In this document: positions 35,216 through 47,097 of the stretch, piece by piece
Position numbering within the stretch: position 1 is the first letter of the stretch
Layout of the letters: every line of letters begins with the position of its first letter
Assembly: GCA_023101885.1 (NCBI GenBank)
Contig: JALPQD010000075.1
Location: forward strand, 3,476,630-3,540,629
DNA length: 64,000 nucleotides
Origin: Typhlomys cinereus
Lineage: Eukaryota; Chordata; Mammalia; Rodentia; Platacanthomyidae
Reading direction: 5' to 3'
Notes under the pieces: model-generated
The model's database searches: none
Told to the model about the DNA's origin: nothing
Seen by the model: the letters and a program-made list of their open reading frames with translations, nothing else
Program-made: the position numbers and the translations under genes

Positions 35216-35485
35216 TTTTTGTATGTGTACGTGTGTATGCGTGTACACCTGTAAAAGGCCAAAGGGAGATTTCAAGAATCAACCTGGATTGCTCTAACTC
35301 CTCATTGCTTAGCTATGGAATTTTCTAGACTCCTCCTTTCACATGAATATAAAGCCACAAAATATATTTGAGTAACTGGTTGTCTCCCCCATTTCCCTCG
35401 TTTTTATGTGGAATATTAGATCCAAACTCAGATCTTTCTGCTTATAAGGCAGAGAATTTAACCTTTGAGCCATTTTTCCAGCCCA
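35216..35485 (-). mobile_element. Degenerate rodent SINE, antisense
   Basis: Ends with a block (gatccaaactcagatctttctgc ... gagccatttttccagccc). Its reverse complement aligns with the tRNA-like head of the SINEs at 16348 and 49405. The upstream part, with GT-rich and ggccaaag sequence, fits an old B3/B4-type body. Confidence 0.62.
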
Positions 35486-35529
35486 TAATGAGCTTTAATA
35501 AATGTTTTACATTCTTTGTTTGATAAATC

Positions 35530-35652
35530 TACACAGTAGGTACTTTGCTATTTCTTAGAGTCACAAATCAGTATATGAAATTATTAAAGCATGTTTTTAC
35601 CTTGATCAAGGTCATGGAACCAGTAAATGACTGAGCCAAAACGTGAATCCAG
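35530..35652 (-). mobile_element. MIR relic, antisense
   Basis: cagtaggtacttt and accttgatcaaggtcatgga ... ccagtaaatgactgagcc parallel the antisense MIR consensus (aggtaggtacta, cttgcccaaggtcaca, agtaagtggcagagcc). MIR is an ancient mammal-wide tRNA-derived SINE. The match is by recall and diverged. Confidence 0.55.
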
Positions 35653-36191
35653 AAGGAGAGTAAAGAGCAGGCCTGCAATGCTGGTGGGATGAGATGCGTT
35701 TCCCTGGCTTCTTACCCTTTCATCTCTCTCTCCCCCATGGAACATCGTACACTCCTGCAGGGCTTTTATATGATTTGAGAATGTAGCAAATGCTTCTCTG
35801 TGTGATACTAACTGATCTGTTCAGAAATCAAATATGGAACATCCTCCAGGTACCTGAGTTACTGGCCAGGACTGCAGGAACAGATGGAAAGCTGGGGACT
35901 GAGCATGTATGTGCAGGTGTTCTGAATGGGGATAAATGAAGGCCTTTAAGTAAAAGTAACATTGCCATCATGTGAAAATCAGATCTCTTTTTTCTCTCTT
36001 GCAACAATTTATATGTGTGTGCTCATATCATAAATGATATATTTGGAAAGATTATTTGTATTTTGGGCATAATCATCAGCCTGAAGAAATACATGGATGA
36101 GCTAAATCTGATTAGAATTTGTTTGATGATCCAAGCAGATATTACATGCCTGGTTTGCCACAACCTATACAGTTTAAAAAATGCACATACA
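35653..36191. other. Unique DNA, no gene seen
   Basis: About 540 bp leading up to the old L1 5'UTR. No exon was recognised. The frame running on from 36015 continues into L1 5'UTR sequence and is not a gene. Confidence 0.45.
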
Positions 36192-36500
36192 CCTTTTGGG
36201 CTCAGGGCTTGTTGCAGGACACTAACTCTGGGACACCAGCAGGCATTGGCAGATTGTATTTCCTGCCTGTGGATAGGAGGTAAGTTGCCCACAGCCCTTT
36301 GGCCATACCCCTAGGCTCTGAGTCATCAGTAGGATGTAGAGATAGGAGTTCCTTTGGGCTCCAGACCTGCCGAAAGGCGCTCTCCTAAGCTCTTAGACAC
36401 TAGCATGCATTGGTGAATTGGATTTCTTCTTTCTGTGGCACCAGTGCAAGGCAGCTTTACCCAACACATTCCTGAGGCAACCAATAATAAAACCTCCAAG
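36192..36500 (+). promoter_or_regulatory. Old L1 5'UTR with two related monomers
   Basis: Two units start ccttttgggctc (36192) and cctttgggctcc (36351), 159 bp apart. They share cactag/caccag ... gcattgg and ttcttt/tcctgcctgtgg blocks. This is an older monomer type than at 24899 or 38768. Unit 1 contains GAG|GTAAGT at 36277-36285, a consensus 5' splice site. Confidence 0.7.
36277..36285 (+). promoter_or_regulatory. 5' splice-site consensus in old L1 5'UTR
   Basis: GAG|GTAAGT, with the intron starting at 36280. It matches the U1-binding consensus at all nine displayed positions except the first. Confidence 0.65.
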
Positions 36501-36869
36501 ATTTTTAAAAAGTCCACATGCAGCACAAACCCAAGACCATAATTCTAACACCTTGATACTGAGGATGCTAAAGCTCCTTCCATGGAACAGAATGGAATCT
36601 TCACATCCAACCCTAAGATAAGTAACCCTTAGGGCAGTATCTATTCACCCTGATAAACCAGGATGGAACTAATAGCTGCCATAGTACTCTAAACTCTAAC
36701 TTTTGACTACTAAACCCAGCCTATTTCATGATATAAAACAAATCTAACCTAATACTTAACCTAACCACACATAACAACACTTGACACCCAATCCCAAACA
36801 TACATCTATGTAAGGCACCATGGGTTCTGTATAAAGAACAACATGCGTCCAAACACCTATGGCCTATTT

Positions 36870-37415
36870 GCTAAAGTGTGGGAATTTTGCTTTAATTTAT
36901 TTATTTTTTTGCCCTTTGTGTCTACATTTATCATCATTGGTTTGCGGGTGCTGTGGATATGGTACCTCTAGATATAGAGGGTCAGCTGCAGAAATCTAGG
37001 GATCTGTATGCACCCAGCTTAACCTGGGGTGAGGTGGGGGTCCACTAGTTTCCCTTGAAGTGTAAGTTCTGGTAACCTGTCTTCCAGTCATTAAAAGTCT
37101 CCATTAGGGAAATAAAACAAAACTATTTTCTGTGTGTCAAACACTCACTTGTAATGGTCAGAAAAAATGTTATGGATTGACCAATAAATTAAGAAATGTC
37201 TGAGTGCACTGGCAAATGCACTGTAATTCTGAGGCTGGGGGGGAGGTGGAGATGGGAGATCAGAGTTTAAGGTCATCATCCACTATAAGACAAATTTAAA
37301 CTCTGCCATCCCCAGAACCAGAGTTTGGCCTTCACAATTTTTTTTGGTAGCATATTTTGTTGTCCACTCAAGGAACCCTAGACTGAGATCTTAAACACTT
37401 AGGCAAACAGTAGCA
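36870..37415. other. Foreign segment inside old L1 5'UTR
   Basis: About 545 bp interrupts L1 5'UTR homology, which stops after caaacacctatggcc and resumes near cacttaggcaaacag. It includes a B1-like relic at 37205-37316. The rest is unassigned. Confidence 0.45.
37205..37316 (+). mobile_element. B1-like 7SL-derived SINE relic
   Basis: ctggcaaatgcactgtaatt, gaggctggggg and gagtttaaggtcatcat run in the order of the B1/Alu left-arm blocks (cctttaatcccagcac, ggaggcagaggcagg, gagttcgaggccagcc). Highly diverged; assignment by recall of the family. Confidence 0.55.
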
Positions 37416-37489
37416 ATAACAGTCCAAGTTCAGCAATTCTGTCTAATTTACAATAGTCATAAACACGAAGAAAGATTCTAGAAATCAAA

Positions 37490-38565
37490 CATAAAATGAC
37501 CAAGTCACACTGTAAATCCACAAGAAACAATAAAAACCATGACAATAACTCCCCCACAAAAAGATGACCCTGTAATAATGGATCCCTGTCAAACTAATAT
37601 TTTGGATATTAGTTAATAATTCAATAGCCAAGACAAGGACTTTCAAAGCATGATCTTTACCATAATGAAAACAATGAAAGAGGAAATCTGAGAAGAGTTA
37701 AATAATCACATTAGCCAATATGAACAGGAGTATAACAAGCACCTGGATGAAATAAAAAAAACGTCAAAAAAAAAAAAAACTAGGCATAGAACAGTTGAAA
37801 ATCTCCATACAGAGATTAAACTTGAAATTAATAATAAACTAACTATAATCCAAAATTCAACAGAAAATCATACCAGAAGAACCAACAAAGCAGAACATGG
37901 AATATCAGAACTAGAAGACAAAATTGCAGAACAAATTGACTCAATAAAAGATGTAGAAAAATCCAAAAAAAATACTTGAGAGGTACATTCAAGAGTTATG
38001 GGACTTCTTAGAGAAATACAACTGGTGCATTCATGGAAGACCAGAAGACGAAACCCATAAAGCCACTCCAGAAGGAATTTATCATACTACTATTAATAAG
38101 AATTTTCCACATCTAAGGAAAAACATCCCCATCCAAGTAGAAGAGGCATATTTTATGCCATTCAGATATGACCAAAATAGAAACTCACCATGACAAATTA
38201 TAGTCAAAACAACACAGATATGTGACAAAGACAATGTGCTGACAGTGTCAAGAGAAAAAAGTCACAGTTAAAAGTAAACTTATTAAAGTAACAGCTGATT
38301 TTTCCATAAAAACAGTACAAGCTAGAAGAGCTTTGAAAGATATACTTTAATTCATGAATGAGCAAAAATATTAACCCAGATCAATATACACATCAAAGCT
38401 ATTGGTCATGATGGAGGGTGATAGAAAAATTTTCTACCATAAGGACAAGTGAAGGATTATATGAACACTAATCAGGCCCACAAAAGATGCTAGAAAAGAT
38501 ACTCAAATCAAGTTCAAAGAAAAGGATAAACATATCCAAGAGGACAGAAAGGAAAAATAATACCA
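37490..38565 (+). pseudogene. Old L1 ORF1 remnant
   Basis: Matches the ORF1 copies at 25281 and 39576 from the first codons to the end, but with many stops and small indels and a run of A near 37765. The coiled-coil block is recognisable near 37850-37980. It is clearly older than the ORF1 copies nearby. Confidence 0.8.
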
Positions 38566-38775
38566 ACAAAATTTCCTAGCTGAGAGAAATACAAACATAA
38601 AAAAATCACAAAACACAGAAAATGGCAAGAACCAACAAGAATTTCTCAATATAACCATAAACATTAATGGGATTAATTCTCCAATCAAATGACATAGAGT
38701 ACAAACATGGATCAAATATTACAATCTGCTGCCTTCAGGAAATGTATCTCACCATGAAAGACAGGCAGGTCAGAG

Positions 38776-39115
38776 CAGGCACTACTCCAAGCTGGGGAGG
38801 ATGCCTGGCCACACCCCAAGTACACCAAGTTAACACCTCTGCCCTTTCTGCCTGCCTGCCGGAGATGCCCACAGTCCAAAGAGAACACACTGAACTTCAG
38901 GTAAATAACTCCTGCTCACACTCAAGCCCCAGGTAACACACTCACCCCAGCTCCTCCAACCAGGTAGTCCCAGCAGGCGCTACTCCAGACTGGGGAGGGC
39001 CCTAGACCACACCCTGGTCCCCAAGTTAACTGCTCTGTCCTCAGAACCTCTGCCCTTTCTGCCGGACCTGGAATGCTAGCAGTGCAGGGAGGACACACTG
39101 CTAATCAGAATTCAA
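38776..39115 (+). promoter_or_regulatory. L1 5'UTR with two related monomers
   Basis: Two units share gcaggc(a/g)ctactcca, ctggggagg, ccacaccc, aagttaac and ctctgccctttctgcc. They start near 38779 and 38975, about 196 bp apart. The first contains CAG|GTAAAT at 38898-38906. This monomer type differs from those at 24899 and 63000. The frame at 38667-38936 is partly this repeat. Confidence 0.75.
38898..38906 (+). promoter_or_regulatory. 5' splice-site consensus in L1 5'UTR
   Basis: CAG|GTAAAT, with the intron starting at 38901. A second CAG|GTAACA follows at 38930-38938. Confidence 0.6.
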
Positions 39116-39575
39116 CAGAGTCCAAAGAACATCCAAACAAAGCTCTAGGGGACAAAGATCACATATCTGATATCCTCTAAATTCACCCTATCACATGAGA
39201 CAGATTCTCCACATCCAGCCCAAAGATAAGTAAACCCCCTTTTTACCATCCTGTTCCTTTCATTTATTAGTTATTGTAGAGTAACTTTTCCATATAGCCA
39301 CCCCCAAAACATATACAACTTCAGAGACTATACCACTCACCCTCACATATCACCAAGGTACTAAATCATAAAAGTGCACTACCATACTAATATTCACTCC
39401 CTGTTCACCCCTGTACTAACAGTCTAATAGCTTCTAGGAAATAACAATAACAACAAATGTAACCAACACCAAGGCAAACACTACTAATAACTGCCTGAGA
39501 ATAGTGACACCAACTAATTCAGTTCAGTCAAAAACACACAGAAATTGAAAGAAGGTCTTAAGAGATAAAACAGCA

Positions 39576-40635
39576 ATGCCCAAGTCAAAGTGCAAATCCA
39601 TGAGAAACAAACCCCAAGAAAACAAATCTCCCACTGAAGGAATTAATCCCATAATGATAGACTCCAACCAGAACAAATCCACAGAAAATAGACAAGAAAG
39701 CCTGACCCAAGACAACAATGTTCAAAGAATGATCATTACCATGATCAATATTATGAAAGAGGAAGTCCAGGAGGAGTTAAATAACCACATCAACCACTTT
39801 GAACAGGAACACAACAGACACCTGGAGATGTTGAGTAAAACAGTTCAAGAAACAAAAATAGGCATAGAGCAGTTAAAACAGACTCAAGCAGAGTTTAAAA
39901 GTGAGCTAAAAGACAAGTTATACTCAACCCAGAACTCAACAGAGAGTCTTATCAGCAGAGCAAATGAAGCAGAAAATAGAATTTCAGGTCTTGAAGACAA
40001 ATTGGGAGTATTAACCAGCTCAATGGAAGAGGTTGTTAAAGCCAAAAAGATAACTGAGAGAAATATACAAGAGTTATGGGACAATCTGAAGAAGCCTAAC
40101 ATGCACATTTATGGAATACCAGAGCAAGAATCCTAAAACATCACACCTGAGGAAATTTTTCAAACGATCATCAAGGAAAACTTTCCTCATCTAAAAAAAG
40201 AGAGGCCCATCCACATAAAAGAGGCATTCTGCACCCCGAACAGATATGACCAAAATAGAAACTCGCCATAGCAAATAATAGTTAAAACACTCCACATTCA
40301 AGACCAAGAAATGGTGCTGAGAGCTTCAAGGGAAAAAAACAAGCCACTCTTAAAGGTAAACCTATTAAATAACAAATTACTTCTCAATGGAAACAGTAAA
40401 AGCAAGAAGAGCGTGGAGGGATGTACTTCAAGTATTAAATGAGAAAAAATGTGAACCCAGACTGATATACCCCACAAAACTATCTATCATGATTGAGGGG
40501 GAAAGAAAAGTTTTCCAGCACAAAGACAACTGAAGGCTTACATTTCTACCAAACCAGCCCTTCAAAAAATGCTAGAAATGATACTCAGGAAAGAACAACC
40601 ATATTCAGGAGGACAGAAGGAAAGTATACCACCAA
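39576..40635 (+). pseudogene. L1 ORF1 (RNA-binding chaperone), broken
   Basis: Starts MPKSKCKSMR at 39576. The frame is open for 186 codons through the coiled coil (about residues 70-160) and stops right after IPEQES at 40134-40136, where Gln has become a stop. RRM and C-terminal codons continue in broken form to about 40635. It is similar to the 25281 copy but carries its own substitutions. Confidence 0.87.
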
Positions 40636-40683
40636 AACCTAAAATCCAAATAATACACTTACAAAAGCCACTAAACATAAAAA

Positions 40684-43028
40684 GTGTCCAGAATTAAAAG
40701 TAATTTCTCCATTCTAACATTAAATGTCAATGGAATTAACTCACCAATCAAGAGACACAGATTACAAACTTGAATTAAAAATCAGAACCCATCAATCTGC
40801 TTCCTTCAGGAAACTTATTTCACCAAAAAGGATAGGCACATCTTATAAAGAAAAGGCTGGTCAAAAATTCTGCAAGCTAATGGAACTAGGAAATAGGGAG
40901 GGGTAACCATTATGCAATCAGCCAAAGTGGACTTCAAACCAAAAAAAACCATAAGAGACACAGATGGATACTACATTTTAGTCACAGGTACAATTCACCA
41001 GAAAGACTTCATAATACTGAACATATATGCACCTAATACGGGTTCCTCCACATTCATTAAGCAAACACTAGAGTGTCTAAAGCGAGAAATCAACCCCAAA
41101 CAATAATTCATGGGGATTTCAACACCGCCCTCTCAACATGGGATAGATCAACAGGTCAAAAACTTAACAGAGACACTTTGGAACTTAATCAAACCCTTAC
41201 TGAAATGGACCTTATAGATCTCTATCAAACTTCTCATCCACGCACCAAAGGATACACATTTTTCTAAGCAGCACATGGGACTTTCTCCAAAATAGATCAC
41301 TCATTAGGCCACAAAACCAATTTTCATATGTACAGGAAAGTTGAAATTCTAGCCTGTACCCTGTCAGGCCACCATGGTCTAAACCTTAACATCTGCAACA
41401 TAACAAACAACAGAAAATACACTAACTCCTGGAAACTTAACACTATGATGCTGAATGAGAATTGGATTCAGGAAGAAATTCAAGATTTCATGGAAGCAAA
41501 TGATAATGAAATACATCTTATCAAAATCTTTGGGGCAAGATGAAAGCTGTCCTAAGAGGTAAGTTCATAGCTCTTAATACCTACATCAAAAAAATAGAAA
41601 CATCAGAAATAAATAACTTAACAATGCAGCTTAAAGCTTTAGAGACACTAGAGCAATTCAATCGCAAAAGCAGTAGAAGAGAGGAGCTTAGCAAAATCAG
41701 GGGAGAAATATCTGAAATTGAAATAAAGAAAACAATACAGAGAATTAACTAGTCAAAAAACTGTTTTTTTGAAAAAAATAAATAAGATTGATTCATCTCT
41801 GGCTAAATTGATAAAAAGCAAGAGAAAGAAAACCCAAATTAACAAAACTAGAAATGAAAACAAAGTTATCACTACTGATATCCAAGAAAATCAGAGAATT
41901 ATAACATCTTATTTTAAAAACTTACACTCTGTGAAATTTGACAACACAAAAGAAATGGATGAATTCCTAAGTAAGCACAACTTAAATTGAATCAGGAAGT
42001 TGTGAATTATTTAAATACTCCTATAACATAGGAGGAAATAAAAGACGTAATCTCGAATATTCCCATCAAAAAATGCCCTGGACCAGATGGATTCTACCAG
42101 ACATTAAAGGAGCTAATAAAACCAATACTCCTTAAACTGTTCCATCAAATACCAAAGGAAGAAACACTATCAAATTCTTTCTATGAAGCTAATATTGTCT
42201 TAAACCCAAAACCTAATAAAGATACACTTAATAAAGAATACTATAGGTTAATCTCATTGATGAACACAGATGCAAAGATTCTCAACAAAGTCTTAGCAAA
42301 TCGGATTCAAAAACATATCAAAAATATTATTCACAGAGATCAAATAGACTTTATCCAGGCATACAAGGTTGGTTCAACATACGCAAATCAATAAATGTAA
42401 TTCACCATATAGACCAGTCCAAACTCCAAGACCTCATGATATTCTTGATAGATGCAGAAAAAGCTTTTGACAAAATCCAACAGCCCTTTATGATTCAAAC
42501 TCTAGAGATGATTGGAATGGAAGAAACCTTTATCAATATAATAAAAGCTGTATAAAATAAGCCTTCAGCAAGGATTATACTCAATGGGGAAAAAGTTGAA
42601 CCATTCCTGCTTTGATCAGGAACTGGAAAAGGCTGTCCACTCCCACCAGTTCTATTCAATATTGTACTTGAAGCTGAGGTCATAAGACAAGACAGGGAGA
42701 TAAAAGGGATTCAGATCAGCAAGGAAGAAGTCAAGTTATCTCTTTTTGCAGATGACATGATCTTATACCTGAGTGATCCCACAAACTCCACCAGGAAACT
42801 CCTGGAACTAATACAGAAGTTCAGCAGGATGCAAGGAAACAAAATAAATGTGCAAAAATCAGTGGCCTTCCTATATGCCCAGAAAGAAAGAAGTGAAAAA
42901 GCAATACGAGAAACAATCCCGTTTTCTATAGGCCCTAAAAAAAATGAAATACCTTCATATAAACCTAACCAAAGAAGTAAGAGACCTTTACAATGAAAAC
43001 TTTAAAACCCTATAGAAAGAAATTGCAG
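40684..43028 (+). pseudogene. L1 ORF2, first segment (endonuclease to mid reverse transcriptase)
   Basis: The start codon region is altered relative to 26816. Endonuclease pieces are at 40912-41106 and 41073-41267 (GDFNTALSTWDRS). The linker is at 41328-41752 and the reverse transcriptase piece at 42757-42996. Many frameshifts are present. It ends abruptly at aaagaaattgcag, where the second segment begins. The part from 40803 on is repeated at 43029-45271. Confidence 0.85.
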
Positions 43029-46000
43029 CCTGCAGGAAACCGATCTCACCACAAAAGATAGGCACATCCTAAAAATAAAAGGCTGGTCAACGATTCTAAA
43101 AGCTAATAGAAGCAGAAAACAGGCAGGGGTAGCCATTATGCTATCAGACAAAGTGGACTTCAAACCAAAAAAAATCATAAGAAACACAGATGGATACTAC
43201 ATTTTAGTCACAGGTACAATTCACCAGGAAGACTTCACAATACTGAACATATATGCACCCAATACGCCCCCCCCCATTCATTAAGCAAACCCTACAATGT
43301 CTAAAGCAAGAAATCAATCCCAAAACAATAATTTTTGGGGATTTCAATACCGCCCTCTCAACATGGGATAGATCAACAGGTCAAAAGCTTAACAGAGACA
43401 CTTTGGAGCTTAATCAAACCCTTACTGAAATGGACCTTATAGATCGCTATCAAATGTTTTATCCACGAACAAATGGATACGCATTTTTCTCAGCAGCATG
43501 TGGGACTTTCTCCAAAATAGATCACACATTGGGCCACGAAACCAATCTTCATATATACAGGAAAGTTGAAATTCTAGCCTGTACCCTGTCAGATCACCAT
43601 GGTCTAAACCTTAACATCTGCAACACAACAAACAACAGAAAATACACTAACTCCTGGAAACTTAACACTATGATGCTGAATGAGAATTGGATTCAGGAAG
43701 AAATTAAAAAAGAAATTCAGGATTTCCTGAAAGGGAATGATAATGAAAATACAACTCTCCAAAATATCTGGGACACAATGAAAGCTGTACTAAGAGATAA
43801 GTTCATAGCCCTTAATGCATACATCAAAAAAAATGGAAACATCAGAAATAAATAACAATGCATCTAAAAGCTTTAGGGACAGTAGAGCGATCTGATCCCA
43901 AAAGCAGTAGAAAGGAGGAGATTAGCAAAATAAGGGGAGAAATTGAGTTTAGGAAAACGATAGAGAAAATCAACCAGTCAAAAAGCTGGTTCTTTGAAAA
44001 AATCAATAAGATTGATACACCCCTAGCTAAATTAACCAAAAGCAAGAGAGAGAAACCCTAAGTTAACAAAATTAGAAAAGAAAATGGAGGTATCACTACT
44101 GATACTGAAGAAATCCAGAGAATTATAACTTCATATTTCAAAAACTTATACTCTGAGAAATTTGACAACACAAAAGAGATAGATCAATTCCTAAGTAAAC
44201 ACAACTTACCTAAATTGAATCAGGAAGTTGTGAATTATTTAAATAGTCATATAACATATGAGGAAATTGAGGAAGTAATCTCAAATCTTCCCACCAAAAA
44301 ATGTCTTGGACCAGATGGATTCAGCACACAGTTCTACCAGACATTTAAGGAGCTAATAACACCAATACTCCTTAAACTGTTCCACCAAAGAGCAAAGGAA
44401 GGAATACTACGAAATTCCTTCTATGAAGCTAATATCGTCTTAATCCCAAAACCTAATAAAAATACACTTTAAAAAGAAAACTATAGGCCAATCTCCCTGG
44501 TGAACACAGATGCAAAGATTCTCCACAAAGTCTTAGCAAATCAGATTCAAAAACATATCAAAAAGATCATCCACGGGGATCAAGCAGGCTTTCTCCCAGG
44601 CACACAAGGTTGTTTCAACATACGCAAATCAATAAATGTAACTCACCTTATAAACCAGTCCAAAGTTCAAGACCACATGATACTCTCGATAGATGCAGAA
44701 AAAGCTTTTGACAAGATCAAACAGGCATTTATGATCAGAACCCTAGAGAAGCTTGGAATGGAAGGAACCTTTATTAATATAATAAAAGTTGTATACAATA
44801 AGCCCACAGCAAGGATTATACTCAAAGTGCAAAAACTTGAAGCATTCCTACTTCGATAAGGAACTAGAAAAGGCTGTCCACTCTTACCACTTCTTTTCAA
44901 TATTGTACTTGAAGTCTTAGCTGAAGCCATAAGACAAGAAACTGACATAAAATGGTTCAAATTGGCAAGGAAGAAGTCAAGTTATCTCTATTTGCAGATG
45001 ACATGATCCTATACCTAAGTAATCTCAAAAACTCCACCAGAAAGCTCCTGGAACTAATTGAGAAGTTCAGCAGGGTGGCAGGATACAAAATAAATGTGCA
45101 AAAATCAGAGGCCTTCCTATATGCCCAGAATGAAAGAAGTGAAAAAGCCTGGAGAGAAACAATCCCATTTACTATAGCCCCTAAAAAAATGAAATACCTT
45201 GGTATAAACCTAACCAAGGAGGTAAAAGACCTTTACAATGAAAACTTTAAAACCCTAAAGAAAGAAATTGCCGAAGACACCAGAAGGTGGAAAGACCTCC
45301 CATGTTCCTGGATTGGCAGAATCAACATGGTAAAAATGATCATCCTACCAAAGGCAATATACAAATTCAGTGCTATACCAATTAAAATCCCAAAGCAATT
45401 CTTGAAAGAAGTTGACCAAACAATCTCAAAATTCATATGGAGGCACAGAAGACCCAGGATAGCAAAGACAATTCCGAGTAACAAAAACACATTTGGAGGT
45501 ATGACCATACCAAACCTTAGTCTGTACTACAAATCCATAGTTATAAAAACAGCCTGGTACTGGCTCCAAAATAGACACACAGATCAAGGGATAAGGGTTG
45601 AAGACACAGATATAAACCCACAAAATTACAGCCATTTGATATTTGACAAAGAGGCCCAAAAATCCAATGGAAAAAGAACAGTATCTTCAACAAATGATGC
45701 TGGCAAAACTGGATCTCCATATGCAGAAGATTAAAGCTGGACCCGTACTTTTCACCATGTACAAGACTTAATTCCAAATGGATCAAGGACCTTGATATAA
45801 GGCCAGAGACTATAAAAACCATAGGGGAAAGGGTAGGGAACTCCCTCGAGCTGATTGGGTGAGGCCAACAGTTCCTAAACAGATATCCATTAGCCCAATC
45901 ACTGCTACCAACTCTCAACAGTTGGAATCTCGTGAAATTAAAGAGCTTCTCAATCATAATTGAACTTTGCATGCCCTGTGTAATGTCCAACACACTATTG

Positions 46001-47097
46001 ACCCCACAAAGTCTAGTATTTGCTAAAGGAACTAGGATCTGTTCCTATGCTTAAGGGGAACACAGGAAAGGATTCTGGGAAATGCCCCTGGGTCCTTGCA
46101 CCTCCTTAGAGAGGAGGACCCAGAGGAGAATTTGGCACGCACATTAAAGGATGCTCCAGGGATGGGAGGGGGAGGCACTGGGGGATGTGGAGGGAGAAAG
46201 AAGGGGAGAGGGGCATAGGGTGGTGTGAGGTTGAAGGGAGGGAGGGGACCAGTGTACCTGATAAGTTTGTATGAGTGGAAATGAAAAAAATCTATATATT
46301 TATATAACTTAAAAAAAAGAAATTAAAGAGCTTATGTTCAGATAAAGAGATTGTAACTGAGCACAAAGGCATCCCACATAATGGGAGAAAATCTTCACTA
46401 ACCACATATCTGATAGAGCTCTATTATCCAGAGAACACAAAGAACTTAGAAAACTAAACACCAAGGAAACCAATGGCCCAATTAAAAAATGGGCCCTGGA
46501 ACTTAAAAGAAACTTTACCAGGGATGAAAGCAAAATGTCTAACAAATATCTTAAAAATGCTCCACATCATTAGCCATCAGGGAAATGCAAATCAAAACTT
46601 CCCTGAGATATCATCTTACCCTGGTTAGGATGTCAAAAATCCACAATACAAACAACAAATGCTGGAGAGGATGTGGAGAGAGGGGAACTCTCCTACATTG
46701 CTGGTGGGAATGCAGGCTCATACAGCCACTCTGGTGAGTTGTCTGGAGATTCTTAAAAAAATTAAAGATTGAAATGCCATGTGACCCTGCTATTCCACTT
46801 TTGGGAATAACCCCCCATACAGCAAAAATTCACCTCAATAGCACAAGCACAACCATGTTCATAGCAGCACTCTTTGCAATAGCAAAGTCATGGAATCAAC
46901 CCAAATATCCAACCGTTGATGAGTGGATAAGGAAACTGTGGTACATCTATACAATGGAGTATTACTCAGCCATCAAAAATGATGAATTAAGGGAATTTGC
47001 CAGAAAATGGATGGAATTAGACACAATTATATTGAGTAAAGTATTCCAGACACAGAAAATTAAGCACTGTATGTACTCCCTAATAGGTGGCTCCTAG
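43029..47097 (+). pseudogene. L1 ORF2, second segment (endonuclease to C-terminus)
   Basis: Begins at cctgcaggaaacc in the endonuclease region and runs to the natural stop after MYSLIGGS at 47095-47097. Open pieces are 43253-43855 (200 codons, GDFN and SDHHGLNL motifs), 44215-44472, 44500-44859, 44952-45734 (260 codons with SLFADDM, the catalytic reverse transcriptase motif) and 46774-47097 (C-terminus). It is interrupted by the 45949-46318 insertion. It appears less decayed than the first segment, which suggests a different, younger source or a later event. Confidence 0.87.
45949..46318 (+). mobile_element. L1 3'UTR-only fragment nested in ORF2
   Basis: About 370-bp L1 3' end with G-rich tract and A-rich tail. 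The TSD is a perfect 15 bp, gaaattaaagagctt, at 45934-45948 and 46319-46333. It begins at ctcaatcataatt, close to the start points of the 26406 and 48886 fragments. Confidence 0.92.
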
